Positions 46,807-54,968 of a stretch of DNA of 64,000 nt are shown in pieces. Under the pieces are notes generated by a model. The model saw only the letters and a list, made by a program, of their open reading frames with translations, searched no databases and was not told where the DNA came from. The position numbers and the translations under genes were made by a program. The stretch is from Candidatus Melainabacteria bacterium (lineage in GTDB: Bacteria > Cyanobacteriota > Vampirovibrionia > Obscuribacterales > Obscuribacteraceae). The number at the start of each line of letters is the position of its first letter. Within the stretch, counting starts at the first letter, position 1. The stretch is taken from positions 248,001 through 312,000 of the forward strand of contig RXJR01000028.1 in the NCBI GenBank assembly GCA_003963305.1, read 5' to 3'.

Positions 46807-47220
46807 TCACTTACCCCAGTTCGCACCATGGGGAATGGCATTGCCCCAGACGTCCATTTCTCCATCGACCATCTTGAGGGCCTTTTTGACCATGGACTCG
46901 CAGGCCTCGATCTTCTGCTCAGCAAAAGCGAGAACGGCAATGCGACTCGCAGACGGCATACTGGCTGCCGACGCATTGAACTCGAAGATGCCCCAGGTAT
47001 AATCGAACGACGCGTCCAAATTCGTCATAGCTTCGCTCACATGAGCCGTCATCAAGCTGACCAGCTCGAAGATCTCCTGGGAGACAGCCATGTGAGAGGG
47101 AAGCTCAAGTAGCTTTGCGTCGATACGCGCAGCCGCCTCTTGTGCACATTTTGCTCGAGTCGTGAGTGTGACCAGAGCTCGGTCAATCACATCACGTTGC
47201 GCCATTGCGTTCATCCACAT
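46807..47220 (-). CDS. Hypothetical helical protein (137 aa)
   Basis: GAAGGA lies 3-4 bases before the first of three closely spaced in-frame ATGs (47220, 47214, 47205). The protein is all-helical (RDVIDRALVTLTTRAKCAQE and QEIFELVSLMTAHVSEAM) and ends in WGNAIPHGANWGK. There is no signal peptide or membrane helix. I do not recognise the family. It lies between PepF and the acyl-CoA synthetase, and its 155-base leader is unusually rich in palindromes. Confidence 0.7.
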   Translation of the reverse strand: MWMNAMAQRDVIDRALVTLTTRAKCAQEAAARIDAKLLELPSHMAVSQEIFELVSLMTAHVSEAMTNLDASFDYTWGIFEFNASAASMPSASRIAVLAFAEQKIEACESMVKKALKMVDGEMDVWGNAIPHGANWGK

Positions 47221-47262
47221 TTGTCCTTCAGGTTTGAGTGATCGAGGAACAGCGAATCGACG

Positions 47263-47351
47263 CCGGTTGAAACCGAATCGATACCGCTAGCGGTGGCTCA
47301 ATCCCTTTCGAGCTCGATACCACTGATAGTGACTCGACCCGGTTGGAACCG
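47263..47351. repeat. Palindrome cluster in a gene leader
   Basis: CGGTTGAAACCG (47264-47275) and CGGTTGGAACCG (47340-47351), each followed by AATCGA, flank the perfect palindromes ACCGCTAGCGGT (47283-47294) and TCGAGCTCGA (47308-47317). All fall in the leader of the gene starting at 47220. They could be operator sites or RNA hairpins. Confidence 0.6.
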
Positions 47352-47375
47352 AATCGAGTCTCTGATGCGAAAAGA

Positions 47376-49247
47376 CTAGTTGTCGCCAGCCGAAGCCAGA
47401 GCCAACTCCGCCTGCATGCGATCCATGGCCTCGCTGAAGTAATCGAAACCGAGCTGAATAGCCTCGGGTCTCGACATATCAATACCCGCCTCACGCAAAG
47501 CGTCTAGCGGGAATTTCGACTTGCCGGAGCGCAGGAAGCCAAAGTAAGCTTCGACGGCTGCCTGTCCATTGATGATCATATTGCGAGCCAGTCCAATTGC
47601 CGCCGACATGCCGGTGGCGTACGCATAGACGTAGAATGGTGCCACCACGAAGTGAGGCACACGCAGCCATTCATATTTGATCAGCTCGTCGATGACCACA
47701 GTGGGACCGTAGTAGTCGGTGACAATCTCGAGATAGAGATCGCAGAGCAGTTCGAGCGTCAGCGGAGTCTTGTTACAGCCCTCACCTTCAGCCAACTTGA
47801 ACACCCGCCGCTCGAATTCAGCAAACATCGCCTGCCTGATCACAGCACCACGGAAATTCTCCAGGTCCTGATTGAGCAGATGCATGCGCATTTGCGAACT
47901 GTCTGCTGTCTGAAGCAGATGGTTAGTGATCAACTGCTCGTTGACGATCGACGCGATTTCAGCGCAGAACGTCGGATAGTCGCGATACACGAACGGTTGC
48001 GTGCCATTCGCCTCTTCTGAATGCGAATAATGCCCGCCCTCATGACCGAGCGTGAAGACATCACGCAACAATCCCTTGAAGTTCAGCAGGAGGTAACCAG
48101 GATACCCCCATTGACTGGCACTGAAAGCTCCGTTTTCCTTCCCTTCGTTGGGCAGAACATCAACGCGCTTCGCTTCGAACAGCGCTCCAAGCCGAGCCAC
48201 ATAAGACGGTCCCAGAAGACTGAGCGCCTCCAAAACCGTCTGCTTTGACTGTTCGTAGGTGAAAGCCTGCTCGAAGCCCGGGATGAGGGGCACATCGAGG
48301 TCATACATGTGGAGCTTGTCGACGCCCAACAAGTTTCGACGCAGCTCGAGATAGCGCTGCAGTTCGCCGCGATTGGCTCGCGCCGTCGTGATCAACGCAT
48401 CATAGACATCGACAGGCAGCCTTGGATCAGACAGCTTCATCTCGAGCACGCTTTTGAAATTGCGCGCCCGTGCGGTGAAGATCTGGCTTTCAACGCTGGC
48501 GATATAATTCGCAGCCAACGTCGGCGCGAATTTCGCATAAGTTGCTAACACACCTTCGAAAGCTTGCTTACGAGTTTGACGTTCGCGACTCTGTAATAAA
48601 ACACGCAGAAAGCCCTCGTCGAGGTCTGCCCATTCCGTTTCCTTGCCATCTTCGAACTTGATGGCGACGCGCGGCATGAAGCGGGGCATAACAACCTGCG
48701 TGGTTGTCTTGAACATAATCGACGGACCCGAAAGCAGCACCGCTGACTGCGCCAACAAACGCTCGATCGGTTCTTCGCGGATGTGCTCCCGATCGAGAGC
48801 CAGATTCGCAAAGAAGTGTCGATACACACCAAGTGCAGGCTGTGCATCGATAAACGCCTCCAGCTGGGCCGAATCGATGTTCGACAATTCAGCATTGGCG
48901 AATGCACACGCGTCCGCGACCCGCGACCCAAGTTTTTCTGCGGTCGTGGCAAGAGCTGAGGCGTGAGCATTGCTCGCGTCCTGAGACCGCAGCAAATACG
49001 TATAGAGCGCAAGTTTTTCGAACTTGTGCTCTACATCTTCGCTGAATCGCAGGTAGGCGAGTAGCGACTCTGCCGAGTCTGCGATATGCCCATTGAACGG
49101 AGCAAACGCGGGCAGTTGAGCCTCGATTTCAGCAAAAGCTGCCGACACGGCCGCATCGTCCTTGAACAGCTGCGTCAAGTCCCACTTTTTAGCCGGGTCG
49201 ACTTCCGACCGGGGCAATTTCCCGGATTGACCTGCATTAGAAACCAT
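47376..49247 (-). CDS. pepF: Oligoendopeptidase F (M3B)
   Basis: A cytosolic zinc metallopeptidase that cuts short peptides, 623 residues as is usual for PepF. The zinc motif is in TLGHEGGHYSHSEEANG near residue 400, and the distal Glu lies in FCAEIASIVNEQLI about 30 residues later. The N-terminal WDLTQLFKDDAAVSAAF and the helical shell match the family. AAGGA lies 9 bases before the ATG. The gene stands alone and follows the 176-residue unknown protein by 26 bases. Confidence 0.95.
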   Translation of the reverse strand: MVSNAGQSGKLPRSEVDPAKKWDLTQLFKDDAAVSAAFAEIEAQLPAFAPFNGHIADSAESLLAYLRFSEDVEHKFEKLALYTYLLRSQDASNAHASALATTAEKLGSRVADACAFANAELSNIDSAQLEAFIDAQPALGVYRHFFANLALDREHIREEPIERLLAQSAVLLSGPSIMFKTTTQVVMPRFMPRVAIKFEDGKETEWADLDEGFLRVLLQSRERQTRKQAFEGVLATYAKFAPTLAANYIASVESQIFTARARNFKSVLEMKLSDPRLPVDVYDALITTARANRGELQRYLELRRNLLGVDKLHMYDLDVPLIPGFEQAFTYEQSKQTVLEALSLLGPSYVARLGALFEAKRVDVLPNEGKENGAFSASQWGYPGYLLLNFKGLLRDVFTLGHEGGHYSHSEEANGTQPFVYRDYPTFCAEIASIVNEQLITNHLLQTADSSQMRMHLLNQDLENFRGAVIRQAMFAEFERRVFKLAEGEGCNKTPLTLELLCDLYLEIVTDYYGPTVVIDELIKYEWLRVPHFVVAPFYVYAYATGMSAAIGLARNMIINGQAAVEAYFGFLRSGKSKFPLDALREAGIDMSRPEAIQLGFDYFSEAMDRMQAELALASAGDN

Positions 49248-49273
49248 TGCACTAATCCTTCTTGGTTTGAGTC

Positions 49274-49804
49274 CTACAGAAGCCCCTGCGCGAACGCGCC
49301 GAAGAGCGCTGCCTGTCCCATGACGTCAGTGGTGGTGCTGAACTCGCGCAGCGAGATCCACCTGGCGCCCCTGGGAATTACGATGTCGACGTCTGTGACG
49401 TTAGCGACTCCGAAACGCAGATCGCCGCGGATGCGCGCCGAATTGCAAAGTTTGACGCCCTCCACCCAGAGCACCTGTTCCGTGACAGGAAGAGCAGGAT
49501 TGCTGTTAGCGGCGCTCCATCGCGAAGCCTCGACAAGGCCTTCCGCGCTCCAGCCATCGCCGGCGCGCCGATTGCTGATCACCAGCACTTCCCATCCCAG
49601 CTCACTGTCAGGCGCCTTTCGAACGATCGGCACAACGCGCCCGGCGATTCCGGAATCGTCGGTTGCTTCCACAATCAGCGCCTGCACATAAGGACCGGAG
49701 CGATCGAGGATCACCCGGAAAAATTTACTTTCGATAACGACGGCAGCCGGATCGGCCGCATCGTAGTGCACGCCCCAGCCGGTGCCTTCAATTTGTGTCG
49801 CCAT
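49274..49804 (-). CDS. Hypothetical protein (176 aa)
   Basis: The ATG at 49804 has GGAGAAGG 4-8 bases upstream. The longer open frame, up to 50056, runs inside the M48 gene in another phase and is not used. The protein is beta-rich with no signal peptide: WGVHYDAADPAAVVIESKFF, PYVQALIVEATDDSGIAGRV and IVIPRGARWISLREFSTTTD. The pattern of short strands suggests a barrel or sandwich, but I do not recognise the family. It follows the M48 gene by 77 bases and precedes pepF by 26. Confidence 0.75.
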   Translation of the reverse strand: MATQIEGTGWGVHYDAADPAAVVIESKFFRVILDRSGPYVQALIVEATDDSGIAGRVVPIVRKAPDSELGWEVLVISNRRAGDGWSAEGLVEASRWSAANSNPALPVTEQVLWVEGVKLCNSARIRGDLRFGVANVTDVDIVIPRGARWISLREFSTTTDVMGQAALFGAFAQGLL

Positions 49805-49881
49805 TGAACCTTCTCCTGATAGTGTTGCGGTATCAGTTTTTTCTGGCTGAGCGCGGCAAATTCTCGCCGCGCTCGTTTCGT

Positions 49882-51040
49882 TCAAAGAGCGAGTTCGAGC
49901 GGACCGTGGGGTCCGACGGCTAGATCCCGCTGCCGTCGTTTCGCACGTTCGATGCGATCCGCCGTGGACGGATGCGAATCGAACAGCAGCACCTTCCACC
50001 ATGACCGGTGCATCTCTGCGTTGTTCAGTCTGACGAGCTTCGTAAACGTGCTGCAAAACGCAGCCGTGTTGCCCGTGCAGTGAAGCGCGAACTCATCGGC
50101 CTCGAATTCGAAGCGGCGAAAAATGAAGTTCTGCACCGGCTGAGCGATTGCCGACATAGTCGACATCGCAAGCAGGAACAGAGCCAGGGTGCTCGGGGCG
50201 CTGACGCTGGCGTGACCCAACGGCGTTGCCACCGCATTCAGCACCACATTCACGACCAGGAAGCCGAGCAGCGTGACGATCGCATTGCAAAGCAACATCT
50301 TGAGCAGATGAGCATGCTTGTAGTGTCCGAGCTCGTGCCCGAGCACGACTTCGAGTTCTTCCGGCGTAAAGCCGTCCAGAAGCGTGTCAGTGATAAACAC
50401 GCGTTTGGACTTGCCCATGCCGACCATGCAGGCGTTTGCCGTGACCGTCTCATTGCTGACCACGATTCGACAGACTTCAGAGATGTCGAGTGTAGTGAAG
50501 GATGCAATGCGTTGGAAACGTTCCAGCAGCACAGTGTCTTTCACCGGCTCGACTTCATAGAACATGGGCGCCAGAACAACCGGCACGAGCATGCCGATTC
50601 CGCCGCTGATAACAGTCATCATCACCGCCGCGGCAAGCCACCACCAGGTCGGCATTGCCCAGATCAGCGCATAGACGCCGCTGAGCAGCAACGGACCGAA
50701 GATCAGCATCAGGATGCTCATCTTCGCCCACTTGAGCATAAAGTGCCCAAACGACTGCCTGCTCAGGTCGAAGCGATGCTCGACCACGTAGCTTGTCTGG
50801 TAGTGCACGGGGAATGAGACGATGGCGCTCGTGAGTTGCAGCGCCACTCCCAACCAGCCACTGACTTCCACCCGCCAGGGGCTTGATCAACTGGTCGAGT
50901 GCAAGCCCGCCCCACAAGCCCATGACGATGAGAAAACCGGCGCTGACGATCATGTTGACCAGCTTGAGCCGAAACTTCTGTTGGTTGTAAGCCGAAACCC
51001 TGCGGTTCGGAACTTCTAGAGTATCGGGCGGATACATCAT
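49882..51040 (-). CDS. M48 (Ste24-like) membrane zinc peptidase, frame broken
   Basis: The start at 51040 (GAGGAG 5-7 bases upstream) gives MMYPPDTLEVPNRRVSAYNQ and the first membrane helix, typical of Ste24-like M48 peptidases. Near 50872 the frame changes, and the rest of the family sequence continues in the frame ending at 49882 (VVEHRFDLSRQSFGHF, then the zinc motif EVVLGHELGHYKHAHLL and EADEFALH). One extra base in the GGCGGGTGG tract would explain it. The cause may be a sequencing error, a true mutation or, less likely, programmed shifting. A GTG at 50871 could start a shortened protein lacking helix 1. Function would be protein quality control at the membrane. Confidence 0.8.
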
Positions 51041-51082
51041 CTTTTGACTCCTCTTTCAGTTGGATGATCTTTCTCAGGCGAA

Positions 51083-51116
51083 AGCGGTGCACTGCCAGTA
51101 GTGGCATCACACCGCT
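51083..51116. other. Double-stem hairpin before the M48 gene
   Basis: An outer stem AGCGGTG/CACCGCT and an inner stem TGCCA/TGGCA with loop GTAG lie 43-76 bases upstream of the M48 start, 20 bases after the preceding stop. There is no T-run. Confidence 0.55.
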
Positions 51117-51135
51117 CTGCCAGAGTATTCGACGG

Positions 51136-51591
51136 CTAATAATTACGTCGCCCCTTGTCCGTCGCACCATCCGAATCGCCATCGCGATCGCTTTTGCCTG
51201 TCGCACGAACCGCGATGGACAGTTGTTGAACGAAGCGCAAGGAGTTGCGAGCCGCTACTCCAAGCACAGGACCGATCACTGCCCAGATTCGCGGTCCAAC
51301 CATCACAATCGTAACGGTCATCAGCGCCAGGATGACACCACGAATGCCGCCAAGCGCCATTGCCGGTTGCATCGACATGATCACGTCGTTGACCGTGGAC
51401 ATGCCAGGATGTGCAGACCAGTTGACGAGCCCGTTGAAGGAGTTGATGCAACCTTGCAGAATGCTGTAGACAATCACTCCGACAATGATGCGAAAGAGGT
51501 TCTGCGGCGAAGTCAGCTCCCACGGTTCGTCAACCGGCTCGTGATGCTGCTTGCGTTCCTGTTCTAATTTGAGTTGGTCGTCGTCTGTCAC
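51136..51591 (-). CDS. Membrane protein (151 aa)
   Basis: The start is GTG at 51591 with AAGGAG 6 bases upstream. An acidic, polar N-terminus (about 30 residues) is followed by hydrophobic segments at about 33-50 (LFRIIVGVIVYSILQG), 85-105 (IRGVILALMTVTIVMVG) and 105-118 (IWAVIGPVLGVAA), and an Asp/Lys/Arg tail (GKSDRDGDSDGATDKGR). I do not recognise the family. It lies between the TPR-like gene and the M48 peptidase. Confidence 0.72.
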   Translation of the reverse strand: MTDDDQLKLEQERKQHHEPVDEPWELTSPQNLFRIIVGVIVYSILQGCINSFNGLVNWSAHPGMSTVNDVIMSMQPAMALGGIRGVILALMTVTIVMVGPRIWAVIGPVLGVAARNSLRFVQQLSIAVRATGKSDRDGDSDGATDKGRRNY

Positions 51592-51613
51592 GCTTTGCTC
51601 CTTATTAAAAGAC

Positions 51614-51639
51614 GGCTGTCGGCGCGTGCGCCAACAGCC
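51614..51639 (-). terminator. Terminator-like hairpin directly before the next gene
   Basis: GGCTGT/ACAGCC and an inner GGCGC/GCGCC form an 11-bp stem with small mismatches, followed on the minus strand by GTCTTTTAA and then AAGGAG. It ends the gene at 51655 (16 bases after its stop) and stands 22 bases before the GTG start at 51591. Confidence 0.65.
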
Positions 51640-51654
51640 TGATTGCCTGAGCGA

Positions 51655-52044
51655 TCAGGAATGACAGAGTTCCTGCAGCCGACTGGAGACCCTCTCCACG
51701 TCGGCGTGAGTCGCTCCGAAAGCGGCTTCCAGAATACTGTGTGCCTCCGTCAAAGTGATGTCAGCCTGGCGCATTTTGCCCTGGTAGATCCGGATCAAAC
51801 CCAGGTCTTCCAGACAGAGAGCATAGGTCGGCGAAGCTTTGCCCACCAGTTTTTCGGCGACAGCAGCCGCCTCGAGGCAGAGTTGCTCGGCCTCGAGGTA
51901 GTTTCTCTGGCTTGCCAGCGCTCGAGCCTGAGCGATGGTGTCGCGAACATCCGTCGTGAACTGAAGGTCGGATGTTGACATGAGAACGCAATCAGAGGTA
52001 GCGTCTTCGGCGGCGAAAGCCAGAATTTTCTCGAAAGCAGTCAT
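51655..52044 (-). CDS. TPR-like helical protein (129 aa)
   Basis: GAGGA lies 8 bases before the ATG. The helical protein has a TPR-type pair of repeats: ALASQRNYLEAEQLCLEAAAVAEKL followed by YALCLEDLGLIRIYQGKMRQADITLTEAH, the kinesin-light-chain-like 42-residue spacing. There is no signal peptide. It probably mediates protein contacts. It sits between a channel-like gene and a small membrane protein. Confidence 0.8.
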   Translation of the reverse strand: MTAFEKILAFAAEDATSDCVLMSTSDLQFTTDVRDTIAQARALASQRNYLEAEQLCLEAAAVAEKLVGKASPTYALCLEDLGLIRIYQGKMRQADITLTEAHSILEAAFGATHADVERVSSRLQELCHS

Positions 52045-52123
52045 GGTGCGGTCCTCTTTGTTCGTATACCGGCAGGAGGTCTCTTTGTTACTCCAAACCG
52101 GTTAGCTTCGAATGGAAAACGCT

Positions 52124-52924
52124 TTACTTTTCGAGCAGCATTTTCAGCCGCGATTCTTGCTCATCGACAATCTTCTGCAGGTCCTTGACTTTGTCCTGAT
52201 TCGATTTGAGCGCAGCCGCTCGCACCGCTTCCGTGACCAGACCGAAGAACACTGCGAAGATACTCCAGCCGCCGAGCATGATAATCATGCCAACCCAGCG
52301 GCCGTGCATCGTATGTGGTGCGCTGTCATTCAGATTAGTTTTAGTAATCGTCGTGATTGCGTACCAGCAGGCATCCTGGAAGGTTGGGAAGGTCTGCGGT
52401 TCAACATAGACGAGCAGAGCACTGCACGACGTCACCAGCACGGTCGTCGCCACACCTGTGACGATGACCGGATGAGACGAGAAGCGCTGAGCCGTGAACC
52501 TGACTATCTTCCAGGCGTGTGCAGCTGTGCCGGTGAACTGAAGCGCATCCAGCGGCACAACCTTAGTTAGACTGAGCAAAGCTGCGAAGTCATCCAGCTT
52601 ACCCAGCTGCGACAGAGGCACCCAACAGACGCATACAACAAGCTCCGCCAGATGGAGCCAGATGTATCTGATTGGATGCCCGCCGAGAATCGCATAAGTC
52701 ACCGTGCTGCCGACGAAGGACAGCCAGATGACAATGCGAGTCCCGACTTGGAAATTTGACCAGGAAACCGAAAGAATCGGTACCTGCCAATCTCCGGTGA
52801 CGAACTGGCTCCCCACCACGAGAGCCATTGCCATAATCGACATGCAACTGAGCAAGAACTCAACTGTTGGTTCCGCCTTTCTGACAGTGTCGATTGATGG
52901 TCTGGTGAACATACTCCAGCCCAT
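52124..52924 (-). CDS. Channel-like membrane protein with altered K+ filter
   Basis: The ATG at 52924 has GAGG 7 bases upstream. The 266-residue protein has about six hydrophobic helices. Residues 180-235 match the pore module of two- or six-helix potassium channels (FQDACWYAITTIT, then MIIMLGGWSIFAVFFGLVTEAV). The selectivity filter, normally TTVGYGD, reads TKTNLND at 194-200, with only Thr and Asp kept. There is no Arg-rich S4. A C-terminal coiled coil (DKVKDLQKIVDEQESRLKML) may oligomerise it. It may be a non-selective or non-conducting relative. Assignment rests on the pore pattern only. Confidence 0.75.
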   Translation of the reverse strand: MGWSMFTRPSIDTVRKAEPTVEFLLSCMSIMAMALVVGSQFVTGDWQVPILSVSWSNFQVGTRIVIWLSFVGSTVTYAILGGHPIRYIWLHLAELVVCVCWVPLSQLGKLDDFAALLSLTKVVPLDALQFTGTAAHAWKIVRFTAQRFSSHPVIVTGVATTVLVTSCSALLVYVEPQTFPTFQDACWYAITTITKTNLNDSAPHTMHGRWVGMIIMLGGWSIFAVFFGLVTEAVRAAALKSNQDKVKDLQKIVDEQESRLKMLLEK

Positions 52925-52947
52925 GCGTTTTCCTCGATCTCCCAACC

Positions 52948-54186
52948 TCAGTTGGGCTTGCCCGGTTTGACCTCGATCAGTTCGACCTCGACAAATATCG
53001 GTGTCTCAATACCAAGGCCAGGTGACGGTGAAATTGTAAACACCCGCTTTCCGCCGACTCTCATGCCATTCACGCCCGCGCTACCGATCTCGACTTCGGA
53101 GGTGCGACCCAACCTGTGTGAGCTCTCGATAATACTGCCATCGTGTTTCCGCATAGTGCAGTGCACGACGGCAATCTGACCAGAACGCGCTTTGGCGCCC
53201 AGCCCGAGTTGTTCCTCGTGATACGAGTAGCCGAACGGTGGCTTAACTTCGCGCGACGGCGTGCCCAGGAAGTAGTCGGGAACGAGTTCCTCGCCCGGCA
53301 CACTGGCGAACTTCTCGAGGTCGTGAACGCCAGCAAGATGCATCACCTCTTCGTCGGTGACGAAGTTGCCAGAATACTCGACTGCCTGTGACAGAATCCA
53401 CACCGCCGCCTGAGCAACGATTTCTGTCGTTCGCGACCCCTTGACCATCGGCTTATCGAGCATCTGCTCGAGCATGCGAATCGCCGCCGTATCGATGGCA
53501 GTTGCCGGCCATAGACAGTTGACGCCGACCAATCCCTTGAACGTCTTGGCCAGACCGAGCGTGATCATGGACATGTTGTATTTCGAGATCGTGTAGGGCA
53601 GATGGTCCCTGAACCAGTAGGGATCCAGGTTGAGGGGCGGCGACATGGTCAGAATCCGCCCGCCTGACTTGACGAGATGCGGCAGCGCGAACTTGCACGC
53701 CCACAGTGTGCCGAAGTAATTGACTTCGGTGATCAGCCGCACCTGCTTGGGTGTGATCTGATCAATCGGCAGCGGCGCAAGAGCGCTGGCGTTGTTGATC
53801 AAGAAGTCAATGCGACCGAAACGTTCGACCGCAGCAGCGACGGCTTGCTCCACCTGTTTCTCATCGCGGACGTCACAGCGGAAAGCCATCGCTTCGCCGC
53901 CGAGAGCCTCGATTCTGGCAACGGTTTCGTCGATCGAACCTTCGAGCTTTTTGCCGCCGCCCGTCTTGCCCCACATGGCGAAGGTGATGAGCGGATGGCG
54001 AAGCATCTTGATCGCCTTGCGATAACGGCGGCTAACGCCAGCCCAGAAGCCGGTCGACTCCTGCACCGTCTTGCCGAGCGCAACGATTTTGACGCCCTGA
54101 CGCGCCAGGTCTTCGGCAATGGCAAGACCAATGCCGCGGCTGGCGCCGGTGATTACCGCCACTTTTCCTTTGAGATCTTTCGTCAT
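52948..54186 (-). CDS. SDR oxidoreductase fused to an FKBP-like domain
   Basis: Residues 1-300 form a short-chain dehydrogenase like HSDL2: GKVAVITGASRGIGLAIAED (NADP loop), LINNASALAPL and the catalytic Tyr-x3-Lys in YTISKYNMS. After a linker, residues about 335-410 align with FKBP prolyl isomerases: SGQIAVVHCTMRKHDGSIIE, then NGMRVGGKRVFTISPSPGLG and IFVEVELIEVK. The FKBP Tyr of HYTG is Cys and the pocket Trp is not seen, so isomerase activity is doubtful. The SDR part may act on acyl-CoA or sterol-like substrates. It precedes the channel-like gene by 23 bases. Confidence 0.88.
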   Translation of the reverse strand: MTKDLKGKVAVITGASRGIGLAIAEDLARQGVKIVALGKTVQESTGFWAGVSRRYRKAIKMLRHPLITFAMWGKTGGGKKLEGSIDETVARIEALGGEAMAFRCDVRDEKQVEQAVAAAVERFGRIDFLINNASALAPLPIDQITPKQVRLITEVNYFGTLWACKFALPHLVKSGGRILTMSPPLNLDPYWFRDHLPYTISKYNMSMITLGLAKTFKGLVGVNCLWPATAIDTAAIRMLEQMLDKPMVKGSRTTEIVAQAAVWILSQAVEYSGNFVTDEEVMHLAGVHDLEKFASVPGEELVPDYFLGTPSREVKPPFGYSYHEEQLGLGAKARSGQIAVVHCTMRKHDGSIIESSHRLGRTSEVEIGSAGVNGMRVGGKRVFTISPSPGLGIETPIFVEVELIEVKPGKPN

Positions 54187-54246
54187 GACTTTCTCACTTT
54201 TTGAGTTCGTTATCGAGAATCAACCTGACCGAGCAGGCACTCTCTG

Positions 54247-54286
54247 TCACCGCATATGGTGCAGATGATCCCCACACATGCGGTGA
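54247..54286. other. Hairpin in the RidA-SDR spacer
   Basis: A 9-bp stem TCACCGCAT/ATGCGGTGA with a 22-base loop, 61 bases before the SDR-FKBP start. A second GCACCGC/GCGGT structure follows at about 54294-54320. Both contain TATGGTGCAG. Confidence 0.5.
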
Positions 54287-54346
54287 TTGATTAGCACCGC
54301 ACTATTTGTTTTGCGGTCTATGGTGCAGTCGTGCGCCGACGAAGTG

Positions 54347-54859
54347 TCAGCTATCCCAGCCGAAAAAGTTCTGGATCTTCCAGAGCCACAGCGGCTTGAT
54401 GATGAATTCGGCTTCGATTTCCACGGCGATGCCGAAGGGAAGCGATGCCATGCTGACAGCGCTGCGAGTGCCGATGCCGTTTTCCGGACCGAAGACCTCG
54501 AGCATCAGCTGCGAAAAGCCATCGATGACGGCCGGCTGATCTGCGAAATCAGGCGTTGAATTTACCATGCCCAGAGCCTTGACTATGCCAATCAACCGCT
54601 CGATTCCGACTTCATGATCGATGGTTGACAGAATGCCGATTCCAACGAGCCGTGCTGCGTCCTGTCCCTGAATTATGGACAGATCTTTGCCAAGCTTCCC
54701 TTTGATTGCTGTGGCTGGATCGCTCCAGGGTCCATGCCCGGAGACTAAGAGCCGACTGGAAAACAGTCCCTCGACGATCCTGGTTCCCGCATAGAGCCCG
54801 ACGGCCCTTTTCGGAGCATTCAAAAGAATGCCCTTTTGTGCCAACTGCTGCCTATTCAT
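54347..54859 (-). CDS. RidA/YjgF-family protein
   Basis: The ATG at 54859 has GAAGGA upstream and yields 170 residues. MNRQQLAQKGILLNAPKRAV opens a RidA-like chorismate-mutase fold. LFSSRLLVSGHGPWSDP, DAARLVGIGILSTIDHEVG and FGPENGIGTRSAVSMASLPF follow the family's order. The Arg in GTRSAV fits the substrate-binding Arg of RidA. Members deaminate reactive enamine/imine intermediates or have other small-molecule roles. This longer type (YjgF/XdhC-like about 150-170 residues) is less studied. It lies between a 36-residue basic protein and the SDR-FKBP gene. Confidence 0.88.
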   Translation of the reverse strand: MNRQQLAQKGILLNAPKRAVGLYAGTRIVEGLFSSRLLVSGHGPWSDPATAIKGKLGKDLSIIQGQDAARLVGIGILSTIDHEVGIERLIGIVKALGMVNSTPDFADQPAVIDGFSQLMLEVFGPENGIGTRSAVSMASLPFGIAVEIEAEFIIKPLWLWKIQNFFGWDS

Positions 54860-54968
54860 GACCTTATTCCTTCGCTGGAGTTCTAAATGTGCCGACCAGT
54901 GCACAAACTGAACACGACTGAAGCCTGACGAGTTACTTTGGCTTCAGCCTGACACTCAGAAGCTTGAC

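Noticed and set aside
49805-50056. 84-residue N-terminal extension of the 176-aa protein
   Set aside because: It reads the M48 gene in another frame with Arg/Ser/Thr-rich nonsense. The ATG at 49804 has a strong ribosome site.
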